Shown here: piece after piece, positions 1-11,700 of the stretch
Layout of the letters: the number at the start of each line of letters is the position of its first letter
Numbering within the stretch: position 1 is the stretch's first letter
Source: Medicago truncatula
Lineage: Eukaryota > Streptophyta > Magnoliopsida > Fabales > Fabaceae
Length of the DNA stretch: 64,000 nucleotides
Direction: 5' to 3'
NCBI RefSeq assembly: GCF_003473485.1
Contig: NC_053044.1
Span: 51,686,091-51,750,090 of the forward strand
Notes under the pieces: generated by a model
Told to the model about the DNA's origin: nothing
What the model saw: only the letters and a program-made list of their open reading frames with translations
The model's database searches: none
Made by a program: the position numbers and the translations under genes

Positions 1-2474
1 AACAAACACAAACTTAACATTGCTAAAAATGAAATTATAAATATGCCAATAAATTTACAACATCTAAATTAATAGTATAAACAATAAAAAATTTAACAAA
101 ATCAAAATGATCGAAATGCACAAGCCTCCAGAATATCATGTTGACGATCTTGTCTTTTACTAAGACCCTCCACTTTCTGTCTAAATTCTTCCTTGTTCTT
201 CATCACCCCGGATATTTGAAAAAGTTTATATTTAACGAAGGAGATTTTTTTTTTTTGAAGGAAGGTAGTATATTATTTTATTGTTAAGCTAATAAATTAA
301 TTAATTCCATATGATATCTCTATATATTGGTGAATGTGGAGAGTAATTCATCAACCTGTCCCCAAAGATCCCCTCCCAGCAGAAGAAAACAATGGAGTAC
401 TACGTTAATTAATAATTAGATGCACTATATAAGCATGCAAAGGCTACCACAAATTTCGCAGGTGCTATTGTCATGAAATCTTACATCTGTATTATTAATT
501 TAAACGGATAGAATTTTACTCTCTTGAGTCACTGATAGATTTTCACATAAAGTTACTATATATATTTTTTTAGGATAAAGTTACTATATACTTAAAATAC
601 AGTACTGAGCTGTACTGATTTGAAATAATAAACTGCATATAGAATTTGACCATGTCTACTAAAGGTTCCTTTCTATGTTTTCCATGACAATTATAATTAA
701 CAAATGGAACATAAGAGTTCAACTTGATCAGCGTGTTTGATTCAATACCTAGGGTGGTCCTTGTTTGTTTTAGAGGCTTATGAGATGGATGTATAGAAGA
801 AGTAGGGTTAGGTTCCACAAATAGTTGAACTGTTTCATTGACTGATCAATAGAAAAATTTCACAATCAACAAAACATGCTCCCAAGTCCTGCTAAAAGCA
901 AAATAAATATATTAAAAAGCACATATTTTTTTGTGTGACCAAGTAATCATCCACCGGAAAGATTAATATTTTAAATCAGATAAAATCGCAATGGTCCACA
1001 AAACTCTCATTCAAAAGTTTTAACCATGAATGTTCATATAAAATCGATCCAAATTAAAATAAAAAATCAATACAAAAAATTGAAAGCTACAAAAAATTAT
1101 TATTGGGTGTATTTGGATGTTCTTTTGTGAAAACTGTTTAAATCATATTGAAGTTCAAATTTCTTTTTCAAAACAGAACCAACAACATACATGAATTTTA
1201 ATACTTTTAATATTTTTCATGTTCGTATGATATTTTGTATTAATCAATTATTTATTGAGTTTAAATTTTTCATTTTAGTCTTCCTAAAAATGTTCTTCGA
1301 CTTTTAGTCCTTAATTGAAAAGTTTTACATCACCACTTTTGATCATTGTTTTTAAGTAAACTCATGTGTACCATTTAAAATTTTGAATTTTTTTCGCAGC
1401 CATGTTTAGTACATTATAGAATTGTTGTTGCAAAATTGTAAATTTTTTAACAAGAGATGGAATTAAATATAAATTGTAAAAGTATGGAACAAAAATAGTG
1501 ATGAAAATATTTTAAAAATTAAAAGTAAAAGAATTTTTTAAGAGAATATTTTCTGTGGTGGTCGGGGTTTAAACTCCAAACCATGCATATATTATGCATT
1601 GTCCCCACCAACTGAGTTAAACTCTCGAGGACTTTTTCAAGAGAATATATTAAAAAGTTAAAATATCTACAGAGATAAAAAAACAGCTCAAATGTTATAT
1701 TTTAATAAGCAAATTGGATATGATTTGAGTAAAGACAAAAGCGGGTACATATATGTAGCATCAAACCGTTCCTGCTCGAAAACAAGATAAGGCATATACC
1801 TATTTTTGTTGTATGCAAAGAATAAAGAATAGAGACAATTAATTGGAAACAGGAAAGCACGCAGAAAATATATATATAATAAGGTACACATTTAATTTGT
1901 CCATAGCAAATAGTATCACTAATGGAGTAGGAGTAGCGTGTTCCTCCACTCTTCACTTCTTCATACATGTCATGTCTTTGAACCGGAGACTTTTGTTTGA
2001 TTCCCTCGTACGTACAAATTATTTGCATCTATCTATAGCTCTTTTGATGATGGGAGACATTGAGAGTAATGTTTAGCTTTTAAATATTACAATTTGAGTT
2101 AAAAAATAAATAAAAATTACAATATCAATCCAACCAAGTATATACAAAATACCTGCTTCACATTCCATGTTATGCACTTCACAATTTACTTCCTTTTCGA
2201 TTTTCATATTTGGTTTTCTGAATTCCTTTCTTCGTACTATGTCCGAATTCTACAAAATTTTCCTTAGATATTTCCTCCCAGTTGGTCAAAATCAAATCCA
2301 TATTATTTTATTTAAGAACAAAATAGCTACTATTATAGAAAACTATGCATTGAGATTGGCTCTCAGGTTGAAAATACATTGATAAATCTGAATAGTGTCG
2401 ATTTTATTTTCAATACTCTCTACATGATGGATAAAAATCTAGCTGATCCTACGGACGGCCTTCAACAATTGATT
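1..2474. other. Intergenic region, no gene recognised
   Basis: This AT-rich stretch lies downstream of the minus-strand USP kinase. Short open frames (for example 570-818 and 1688-2028) are low-complexity and resemble nothing I know. The only defined element is the SINE at 1550-1632. A fragment near 1250-1330 with the wording 'ttttagtc' resembles the ends of common legume DNA elements but could not be bounded. Confidence 0.6.
1550..1632 (-). mobile_element. tRNA-derived SINE, copy 1
   Basis: Read on the minus strand, the element starts with a tRNA A-box-like segment (gtttaactcagttggtgggg), then a B-box-like segment (ggagtttaaacccc). It is flanked by an almost perfect direct repeat, ttttttaagagaatat at 1534-1549 and tttttcaagagaatat at 1633-1648, which is the target-site duplication. 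It belongs to the same family as the copies at 6626, 7045, 18678, 31045 and 58761. Confidence 0.75.
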
Positions 2475-3496
2475 TCAGGTAGGCATAGGAGGTCGTAGTG
2501 AATGGCTATTATTCTTAGTATCAGTAAAAACTTGATTATCATTAAATCCAAGGCCTCTTAATCTATTAAGCTCTGGAAGCACAACTGATGCAAGATTTGG
2601 CCTATCTTTCTTGCAGAGTTCTGCACAATTCAATGCTAATTTTGCAAATGATAGAGCCTCTTCAACTGGCCAATCAGTCACCGCAGAATCAAGAATCTCT
2701 GAAAACTGGTCCTTTTCAATTGCCCTTTTAACATGATGAGAAAGTCCCATAGGAGGCCTGGCTGTGATTATCTGCAGTAGCATTATCCCTAATGAATATA
2801 TATCTGATTTTGGTGTTAACATTCCTGTTTGTTGATACTCGGGATCAATATAACAAAATGTTCCAGCAGCTGAAGTCATGTAATATTGTGTCACGCTGTC
2901 AGCTACAGAAGGAGGAACTAATCTTGCGAGACCGACATCAGCGACTTTGCTCACGTAATTTTTGTCTAACAAAATGTTTGATGGTTTAAGGTCTCGATGC
3001 ACGATTGGCTCTGGCTTTGTTTGGTGAAGGAAAAGAAGTGCAGTTGCAATCTCAGCTGCTATTTTGAACCTTTTTTGCCATGATAGAGGCTTAGAGTTAT
3101 TTTTCCGAAATAATCTATCTTCTAAGGTACCGTTTTCCATGTACTCATACACCAAACAACAATGCTCAGGACATGCTCCAAGGAGGAGGACCATATTTGG
3201 ATGTCTAATACTGCTTAGTACCTCAACCTGTGCATGTAAGGAGGAAAAAGTATATTGTCATAATTGTGTAAACATATTCTTGTCATAACAAAAAGATGAG
3301 TGGCAGTCAAAGTTTAAGAAGTGGAAAAAGGTAAACAAACGTTGTCAATAGCAATTTGTTCAAACTCCGCTGCATAACAATGTTATAGCGTGCTGCTACT
3401 ATTTGACAACATTTTACACTAAATAGCATATCCCGAAATAACAGTGATTTGTTCAAATTTCGCTATGTTATAGTGCCATAGCACCACTATAACCGT

Positions 3497-3531
<35 letters not shown>

Positions 3532-6038
3532 GAAAATTTGCATTATTAAATGGTTAATATTTAGGGTACAAAGAAAAAATGTTGATGCATATGATTACCT
3601 CTTGGTTGAATTGCTTCCTGCCTTGAGCAGCTTCAGGATTTAAGAGTTTGACTGCAACTGGTGTGTGATGAAGGTGACCTTTAAACACAGGTCCGTATCC
3701 ACCTTCACCTAGTTTCTTTGATGGTGAGAATCTCTCGGTAGCAACTTCAATCTCCATCATAGTGTATTTTCTATATCGATTATCATTTTGAGCCAATGCA
3801 TTCAATACTTTATTCCTCTCTTCTGCCTCTTTCCTAGCCTTCATCTCTGCCTCCTTTCTTCTTTGTGCCTCCTGTTCAGCCTTCCTCTTGGCTTCCTCTG
3901 CTGCTTCCAATGCAGCTTTGGCTTTAGCCTTCTCCCTTTCTGCTATTGCTAGAGCTGCCTCCTGAGATAACCTAACTTCCACAACCTTTCGTCCCTCTTC
4001 CTCTTTCCATCTACGAATTTGTTCTGCCTGGTAACAAGAAAAATTATTGTTTTACATCAAAAAATTTGATTTCGAAAAAAATGTCATTTGCTTTTTGTAT
4101 TTATTTTTCAAATCTGTGCAAGTTGAAGAAGATATAGAGATAAAACATATGGTTTCACGTACAGTGTCTGTATTTTGATGTTCGTACAACACACCTGTTT
4201 ATCACACATTTTAGAGTCGTTTCATAATTTTCATTTGACAAACTTAAGAGTTCATTCTTTCCTACCATCACTTAATTTAAAGCATCATGATCAATAATGA
4301 AACTTATTTATGATTTTTATAATTACTTAGTATTTTGTTTAGTAATTGTTACTAGCACTTTGTTCCTATTGCATAATTCACATCACCTGATTTTTTGCTG
4401 ATATTGCTTGTTTGCAAGCTGAGCTGTACATGTCCATAGTTTGCTTCAATTCAAGCCTCAATCTTTTCATCTCAGCTTCAAGTTCTTTCTGTATTGAATT
4501 AAACATTCAATTGTCAAATTCTTCATTACTTTTTTAATTGTCTTCATTTGGTCAAAGAATGTTTCTTGTTCTACAAGAAAGACAGTTCAATTTAAAATCT
4601 AATATAACACTTGGCCATCAGAAACTTATCTTTCTTTTCCACTTACCGAGGTGTGCGAGGTTGGATGTGTCCCAAAGGAATCTATTAGATACAATTCATG
4701 CCTGTTTACATCGACAATTGGCCCGAGTGCTGCAATTTCTCTTTCGTCCATTGATGCCCAATGTCTTCCACGACCACCAGATGGATCAATGTTGTCCATT
4801 GATTGATTACTTCCTGCACTCCTCGGCCTGTCACGTGCCGGTCCTTTTACCGTACTAATGCTATCAAAAGACCTTGATTCTGATCCTTCATTAGTGCCAC
4901 TAGTTCTAGGTTGTATTGACCTGTTAATACAAGAAAATTAAACAAGTTGCATCAACAATCTTTTTTAATTTCATCTCAGCAAAAGACACTCATAAGTTTC
5001 TAATAATAAGTTTCAAATTTTTAGCACCTTATTCCACTTTCAAATTCAGGGGATACTTGAACAGCTAATTGTTTTGTTGGAATAATCTGGTTTCCTATTT
5101 CTCGTACCGCGGGTCGAGTTGATACAATCTTCAATTTGGAAATTATGTACACAGAGCAATAACCTGGTGCTGATTTGATTATGCTTGTTGGTATATCTTG
5201 AGAGGCTTTAAATTTTTTTAGACTGTCACAACATTATGAAACATTAATGATCATTAGATAATGAATAATAAATAACACAACTTCACAAGGGATAGAATCG
5301 GACCTTGGCATAAGGTTCTTAGTTGATGCACCAATAACAAGACTATGTACGAGATTTCTGTTTGCAAAATCTAATAGTCCTTTCACAACATCTTGATCAT
5401 CAACTACAACTTCTTTCATGGTGACCTGAATTGGCCAAAATCAACCCCATTCAATAAAAATTCATTTATGGATGGATATATTTCAATGAAAAATGATTTA
5501 AAATAAATTACTTACCATTTTACTTGGACACAATGCACGTAAGTTATTGAAAATTTGAGCTACTTCGTCTTCATCTGGTGGATAAACATTTGTGCCCTCT
5601 GCGTTTAATAATGTAACTATCTCAGTCTTATATTGTAACCTCAACAAATGCAATTCAAATCATCGTGGTATAGTGTTGTAAAATGATTGCTAATGCAATT
5701 TAATTAATAATAATTCTTCCTTTCCCCATTTTTTTTAAAACAATGTAACCATATCAATAAAAAAAAAAAAAAATAGATCAAATCAATCAATCACTAACTA
5801 CATACTTTTTTTTATCAATTATATTTCGTTACAAAGGAGTATGTATTGACGATGTAACTAAGGTAAGAGGGTACCTACGGTTAAGTAAATTTTTGTTTTT
5901 AACATGGACAGCAATAATGATAGGATTATCGATACATCTAATGGCCCAACGAAAAGCATATGCACTGCTCTTGCCTTTGTCAACAGCCACCATTGTTACA
6001 TTTTGTTGTGGGGGACCAGATGGCTCTTGAAGAGACAT
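2475..6038 (-). CDS. USP-domain receptor-like cytoplasmic kinase without U-box
   Basis: Eight exons (6038-5875, 5639-5516, 5425-5304, 5222-5028, 4920-4647, 4488-4387, 4027-3599, 3227-2475) total 2163 nt, giving 720 residues. The N-terminal 200 residues form a universal stress protein domain (VTMVAVDKGKSS, LVIGAS). A linker and a charged Ala/Lys/Glu coiled coil (about 294-395) follow, then a Ser/Thr kinase from about residue 425: P-loop GEGGYGPVFKG, VAVKLL lysine, HRDLKPSN catalytic loop, DVG in place of DFG, and AAGTFCYIDPEY. The order USP, coiled coil, kinase is that of RLCK subfamily IX and plant PUB kinases. The protein stops about 20 residues after the kinase, so the C-terminal U-box ubiquitin-ligase domain of PUB members is absent. 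DVG is usual in this subfamily and does not imply a dead kinase. The start is the first ATG before the USP domain. A cytosolic signalling role is inferred from family. Confidence 0.9.
3330..3530. repeat. MITE-like insertion and A-tract in last intron of USP kinase
   Basis: The intron between 3228 and 3598 holds a block of phrases built on 'tgttatagtgccatag' and 'ttgttcaaa(c/t)t(c/t)cgct', partly repeated in both orientations, followed by a run of about 25 A at 3505-3529. The texture is that of a small non-autonomous DNA element. The ends and target duplication could not be fixed. Confidence 0.35.
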
Positions 6039-6625
6039 ATTGATACAATGTTGTTGTTATTGTTGACGTTAGATTGAGGGCCACCGGTAAATTCAGTTGC
6101 CGGTGGCACTCTTTCATAAAACAAGAGAGGAACGAGGAAAGGAAGAAAATGAAGATGGGCAAAAACAGAAATCCCATGGTGACATGAAAATTGATGAAAA
6201 CTAAAACAAACACAACTAACGTTTCTAATGTGTCGTGTTCTATACCGTTGATTTTTTTAGTTTAAATTTTAATTTAGACATTTCTCGTTGTGACCAACCC
6301 TTGATGGTCCCAAATAAACTTTACCAACTACTACCCTTGAGATTAGATTTCATTTTTGCAAAGACTTATTTGTTCCACGGTGGTTCTTTAAAAGCAAATT
6401 GTACAATTAGACTCCATGGAACATTCGACCAAAAAAAAAAAGACTCCATGGAACATTCATCGACTCTCTCTTTCCCAAGGATAAAATTTACGTCTTAGGT
6501 TTTTTTATGGTAATAAACTTACAGAAAATTATAGATTTGAATAAATTATAGGTAGTTCAATTAAAAAAAACAACTCAAAAAATGCACATAAATGATCATT
6601 TTTCTAATTGTAACTAGATATTTGA

Positions 6626-6741
6626 GTCATCGTGAGCTAACGCTCAATTGATATATATAATGCATAATAATATGCAAGGTTCGGGGTTCAACCCCCGACC
6701 ATCACAAAAATATGCAAAGTTCCGGCCACAAAAAAAAAAGC
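6626..6741 (+). mobile_element. tRNA-derived SINE, copy 2
   Basis: The element begins with gtgagctaacgctcaattga (A-box region), then the B-box-like ggttcggggttcaacccc, and ends in a short A-run. It is flanked by the exact 12-bp duplication ctagatatttga at 6614-6625 and 6742-6753. Confidence 0.8.
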
Positions 6742-7044
6742 CTAGATATTTGACTTGTGATGTATGGAAGACAAGCTAAATAATTGTTTCTAAAGTATAA
6801 AAAAAAAAAAATAGTAATTGATATTATCGAATAATCAAAGAATACACATACGTACATACATACACAAACAAACATATAGATAAATTACAAAATGTCAGTT
6901 TGCTCATAAAATATATTTATAACTATACGAGAATATACCCTTTTAATGGACTGCATCTATAACAATATATCGTAACAGGTATCTAAACGGAATTTTGGGC
7001 TAGATTTTTCATTATTTTCATTGTACCCTTAAATAAATTTGTCT

Positions 7045-7110
7045 TTTTTTATGGTGGTCGAGGTTAGAACATGCATTGTCCCTACTCACTGAACTAAACT
7101 CATGAGGACG
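7045..7110 (-). mobile_element. tRNA-derived SINE, copy 3 (short)
   Basis: Minus-orientation copy with an internal deletion relative to its relatives; the T-run at its left edge is the A-tail of the minus strand. It is flanked by the exact 14-bp duplication aaataaatttgtct at 7031-7044 and 7111-7124, so the target-site duplication is unambiguous. Confidence 0.8.
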
Positions 7111-8352
7111 AAATAAATTTGTCTATAACAATGTTAATATTGTTGGTGCTATTGAAAAATATAAGAAATCATATTATATTTATCATATTGTTGGTAAAAG
7201 ATAAACATAGTTGTTACAATTAAAAAGTATTGCTTATTTAATTTAATATTCCCTTAATGAAATAAGGCTTGTGTATTTTATATTAAATATATCTTTCTAA
7301 TAAATAAATGTTTTTTAATAAAACTTTGCTACTTTTAGTTTCTTTAACATGTGTAATATTACACATGTTAGACAAACTCGTGTTGGTCCGAAATGTTTAC
7401 TCAATTTTTCAAGTTCTTAACACGTATGAATTGGTTGATCCAAAGATATTAGAGAAATGTTAACACATTTTTTAACATATTCTATTTTATTGATAAGAAT
7501 TCACATGGAACCCATCAAATTTATATGGAACCCACATGATTTGGTGGATCCATGTAAATTTTAAGTAATCAAAGAGAATATGTGTCGCTAAATGTTCACT
7601 TCAATGTTAATATACGAATTTCATTTTGTCTTGCAACAATTAACATAAACACAATATACAATACATAGATGAAGGGTAGAGGAGATAATTAAATTTTACA
7701 AGCAGACCATCTTTGTACACCCCCAACCAGGTGTGCATATTATGCTCTGATTGAACATCTTTCCTATTAAGAAATTGGTCGTTTCATCTCCAAACGCATG
7801 CATCTTTAGTTTCAGACTATTTCAGTACGATGACGTGTTGGCAACATGCATAAGACCAACAAAGTTCACATGGAAGAGGATAATCTCACATCCATGAGTG
7901 CGGAAGAACGAAGATCTTAACTTAAAATTTGTTACAAATTCTAGAACTGTGTTATAAAATCTGAGCAAACATTTTACACCTTGATATTGGTCAATTCAAA
8001 AGTGTAAAAAAAACCGGAAAATTTTGAAGTTTACTATAAGATGTTAGACTTATAATCTTCTAGATTGTGTGATCTGGAGAAAATCAAAATTAGCAAACAA
8101 AAAACAAATGATTTTGGAGGCTTTTGAAAAATGAAGGGGGGGGGATTTTCTTTTATTTGAAGGACCATTGTGGCCAGTGACCACCAATATGCAGGGTCCA
8201 TTAACCTCTAAAATAAATTCTAGTTACTCTGAGGAATTAATCTTCACAGTTGTGCCTAAAAATACCTTGATTCCCTATCAGCATTAAAAAAAAAATTAAA
8301 ACAGGAGAACCTGGATTCTACTCAATAGGGACGAGCACCAAGGAATTTATAT

Positions 8353-8424
8353 AGGTCTACCAAAACAACAATGGGTGTGTTTCTGTGTAGGTCTACCAAA
8401 ACAACAATGGGTGTGTTTCTGTGT
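8353..8424. repeat. 36-bp tandem duplication
   Basis: Two identical adjacent 36-bp units, each starting aggtctaccaaaacaacaat, at 8353-8388 and 8389-8424. Identity of the copies suggests a recent duplication. It lies about 360 bp beyond the stop of the RRM gene. Confidence 0.9.
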
Positions 8425-8788
8425 GTTGCGTTGCGGTATTGCCTGTGGTATATAATGCCAAATATGATGCCTGAATACACATTAAAATAACAACTGACCA
8501 TTTTATTTTATAATACACAACAACTCCCTGCTTGAGAAAGAAAGGGCGGCGCACTCCTACCGACGTGGGATTTACGACAGATCAAAACTCAATGTTACAA
8601 TGCCACAGCCTAATTCCCAAGATCATGAAAATTCTAACAAAAAAATTCTAGATTTAACAGCCAGGCCTCGTCTAAAATTTTGAATCCAAAAGCAAATTCT
8701 CCATCAGATAGAGTTCATCTGAGCAGCATCAAACTTCACAACAAAGAAATACAATACCAGTCAGCACGAGTCTGTCATACTAATATGC

Positions 8789-11700
8789 TTATTGTCCGTC
8801 ATCAGTTGGTGGGCGGAAAGGAAAGTGTGCAAACTTGATTTTTAAGGTTGGTGAATCGGGCTTTTTATCATCAAACTTGTAGCCTGCATAAAGTTACACA
8901 TGAGATTGTATTTTCCACACATTCATAACATGACTACGCATCTACTGATTTAAATTTGGCTTACATAACAATTTTGTTCCTCTAAATATACCATTTTCTT
9001 TATTTTACCAATATATTTTTTCAAAAACATCCCTTAGTATATCTTTGTTAGATGTATTGGTCTTGCTGTTAAGTAGTGACATCAGACAAGTAACCCTATC
9101 AACTTGCAGTCATCACATGCCCAAAACTTATCCCGTTTGTCAATCAATGTACCAACTCAATCACTTATCCCCATCTCTCCTCTCCCAACCATATCCATCT
9201 TCCCCTCCCCTACCCTACTCCCCCAACCCTCACTCAATCTTACCCAGTCTCTCATACGAAGGAAGTCATTTGCAAAGCACATAGCCAATCATAGTCTAAA
9301 AGGAGGCTTCACAATACATCATAAAGGAAACACTTTCGGTTAATAACAAACCCGAAAGAATCACTGTTATTGCAACAAAACAAAAAAAAACTACAAAAGC
9401 AGCTTTTATTCACCCTCTCAATGTGTCCAGAACCGGTTATGTAGCACTTCTGAGTTCATGTCCAGAAATAAATTGTTTTAGTAACTAATTGCAGATGAGT
9501 ATTGTAGTCTATGTACAGGACTGAAATCTCATGGTAAACACATTTTGCCATGTTTGCATATGAAGTACACAATTTTATTGTCTAAGGTAATAAAATACTA
9601 TATCCCATTAATAAATAGTAACACTATAAAAGTGATAGATTATTGAAATGAAAGTGCCAAAATCAAGTGGTGGATCTCATTATCTCACATTTAAACACGC
9701 ATGAACAAAATGTTTCGGACGGTGGGCGTGAGGGAGGGGATGAGGCCAGAGGGTAGGGTTGGAGGAGAGGGGGGAAGAGTAAGATGATGGGCCGCATATC
9801 ACTTGACATGTGGGATGTTTTAGACAGGTGGCAAGGACGAGTTCACATTTCAGGTTTCACATCACCACTAAGAGAATTTAGATGTGCTGACCAAAACAAC
9901 CGAAAGAGATATACTAAGGGATGCTCTGAAAAAATTGGAGATGACTAAAAGAGATATACTGAGGGATGTGCTGAAAAAATTGGAGAGTAAAATAAAAAAT
10001 AGGTATAGAGTGATGGAAATGTTATTTAAGCTTTTAAATTTTAACTGGACAAGATAAGAGCTAAAGCTTCAGTTTCTGTGCTCTGTAGCATACCTTCTTA
10101 CACAAATACTGTACACCAGGTTTATATTTATATTTATATTTAAATGTGAATACGATACATAGCAATATCGTATATTTACTTCAAATGTCAAACTGTTTTT
10201 AGGGGGTTTCTTTTGGATAAGAATTAATTAACTACATAAAGGTAGTTATGACAATTCACTTAAGAGCATATTTGGAATCCAGTCCAAAAGCTCAAATGTG
10301 AGTTTCGGCGAATTCACCAAGAGAGATTGATTTCTGTTTGCAAGTTTTGAAATTCATGCTGCTGCAAATATAATCACACATACTAGCAAAAGCAAACTAG
10401 GTGATTATGCGGAATTCACGACCACATACATTAGATTATCAGTTTCTCTTCCCAATAACATCACAAAAAATATCTAAAATACAAGTTGCTAGAACCTAGA
10501 TTCTTAAAGAGATCAAGCATCAGAATAATAATATTATCTATTTGTAAAGAGTCTTCGTAAGTTAGTACCATATCAAGTTTGATATGTACTAGTTGTATTG
10601 CAGTATAGGGGTGGACAAATAATCCAACCCGAACCGTAACTGACCAAACCGTGTGAAAATGTGGGCAAATGGGTGGGTTGGGTCGGATTGTCGGGTCAGC
10701 GGGTGGCTGTTTTCGGTTTTGGGTGGACTACAATGGTCAAGTTCAGATATTTAGTATTCACCCGTTTCCAAACCAAAACCGTCCGCATACACCAGATATA
10801 TTGATTTTTTATTCGAAATATAAGGGATATTCTACCCATTGATTTGATGAGCAAGTCTTTTAGGCCCACACCATCAGTCCTTGAGACCTACACTTCATCT
10901 TGGAAAGTGTCATTATTTTATACTAAAAGTTTAAGTGCTTGACCTTGGAAAATGAGATGAAATATAACTACACCACAATCAAGTACTAGAAACTAGCAGA
11001 CTACCACCACTGATTCACTGTACTAGCTTCAATCTTCATTCTTCTCAAATTTTTTTCCTCATTAACACTGAAGAATTGAAGAAAAAAAAATGTATAGTTT
11101 CAAAGGTAGTTCCATTCTTAGCCTTCTAATTTCTTCTTGTCTTGATCGAATACAAACATACATATACCCTTGTAACAGGAAACTCAAGCAGAACCTCACC
11201 TTGGTTATATGCAAGGTTGCCGGCGACCAAATTCTAAACCGTTTCGATTCTGTCACCCGATTCAACCCACCCGATCAACCCATAACCCGCAAGGCCCACC
11301 ATCCGACCAAACTGAGAACATTTACGGTCGGAGACAGACTGCAATTTTCCGGCCGACGGATTTACTCGGATGGAGGCTTACCACCTGGGACCGCCCGCAT
11401 GTCCACCCCTATAGCAATGGTACTTAGAAACTGGTAAACATAAGTGTCAGTGCTCTATATTTTGATACACATCTATAATAATCAAATCTCGTATTATTTG
11501 GAGGTCTTCTATATTTCCTAATTTTCAGACAAATCCCTATGATGTACCAAGCAAGCATTAGATATACTTTTTTGACGACCTTGTGGGTAGACATCAAACT
11601 CAGTTATATTTCAAAAAAAGAAGCATTTACCTTGTAGAGCTTCCATTGCGGTGAGAGCACATTTGGGTTCAGTAAACTCCACAAAACAAAAAATCATAGC

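Larger units (their letters stand above)
6039..8788. other. Intergenic region between USP kinase and RRM gene
   Basis: This region holds the USP kinase promoter (6039-about 6250), two SINE copies (6626-6741 and 7045-7110), a 36-bp tandem duplication (8353-8424) and the 3' flank of the RNA-binding protein gene (about 8500-8788). No further open frame has recognisable protein character. The frame at 6235-6498 is short and unsupported. Confidence 0.6.

Noticed and set aside
2925-2945. Kinase DVG instead of DFG as sign of a dead kinase
   Set aside because: DVGLAR is the usual form in this receptor-like kinase subfamily and the metal-binding Asp is kept.
11090-11437. 115-residue open frame and overlapping 72-residue frame
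   Set aside because: They lie inside the hAT-like element and follow its repeated motifs rather than a protein.
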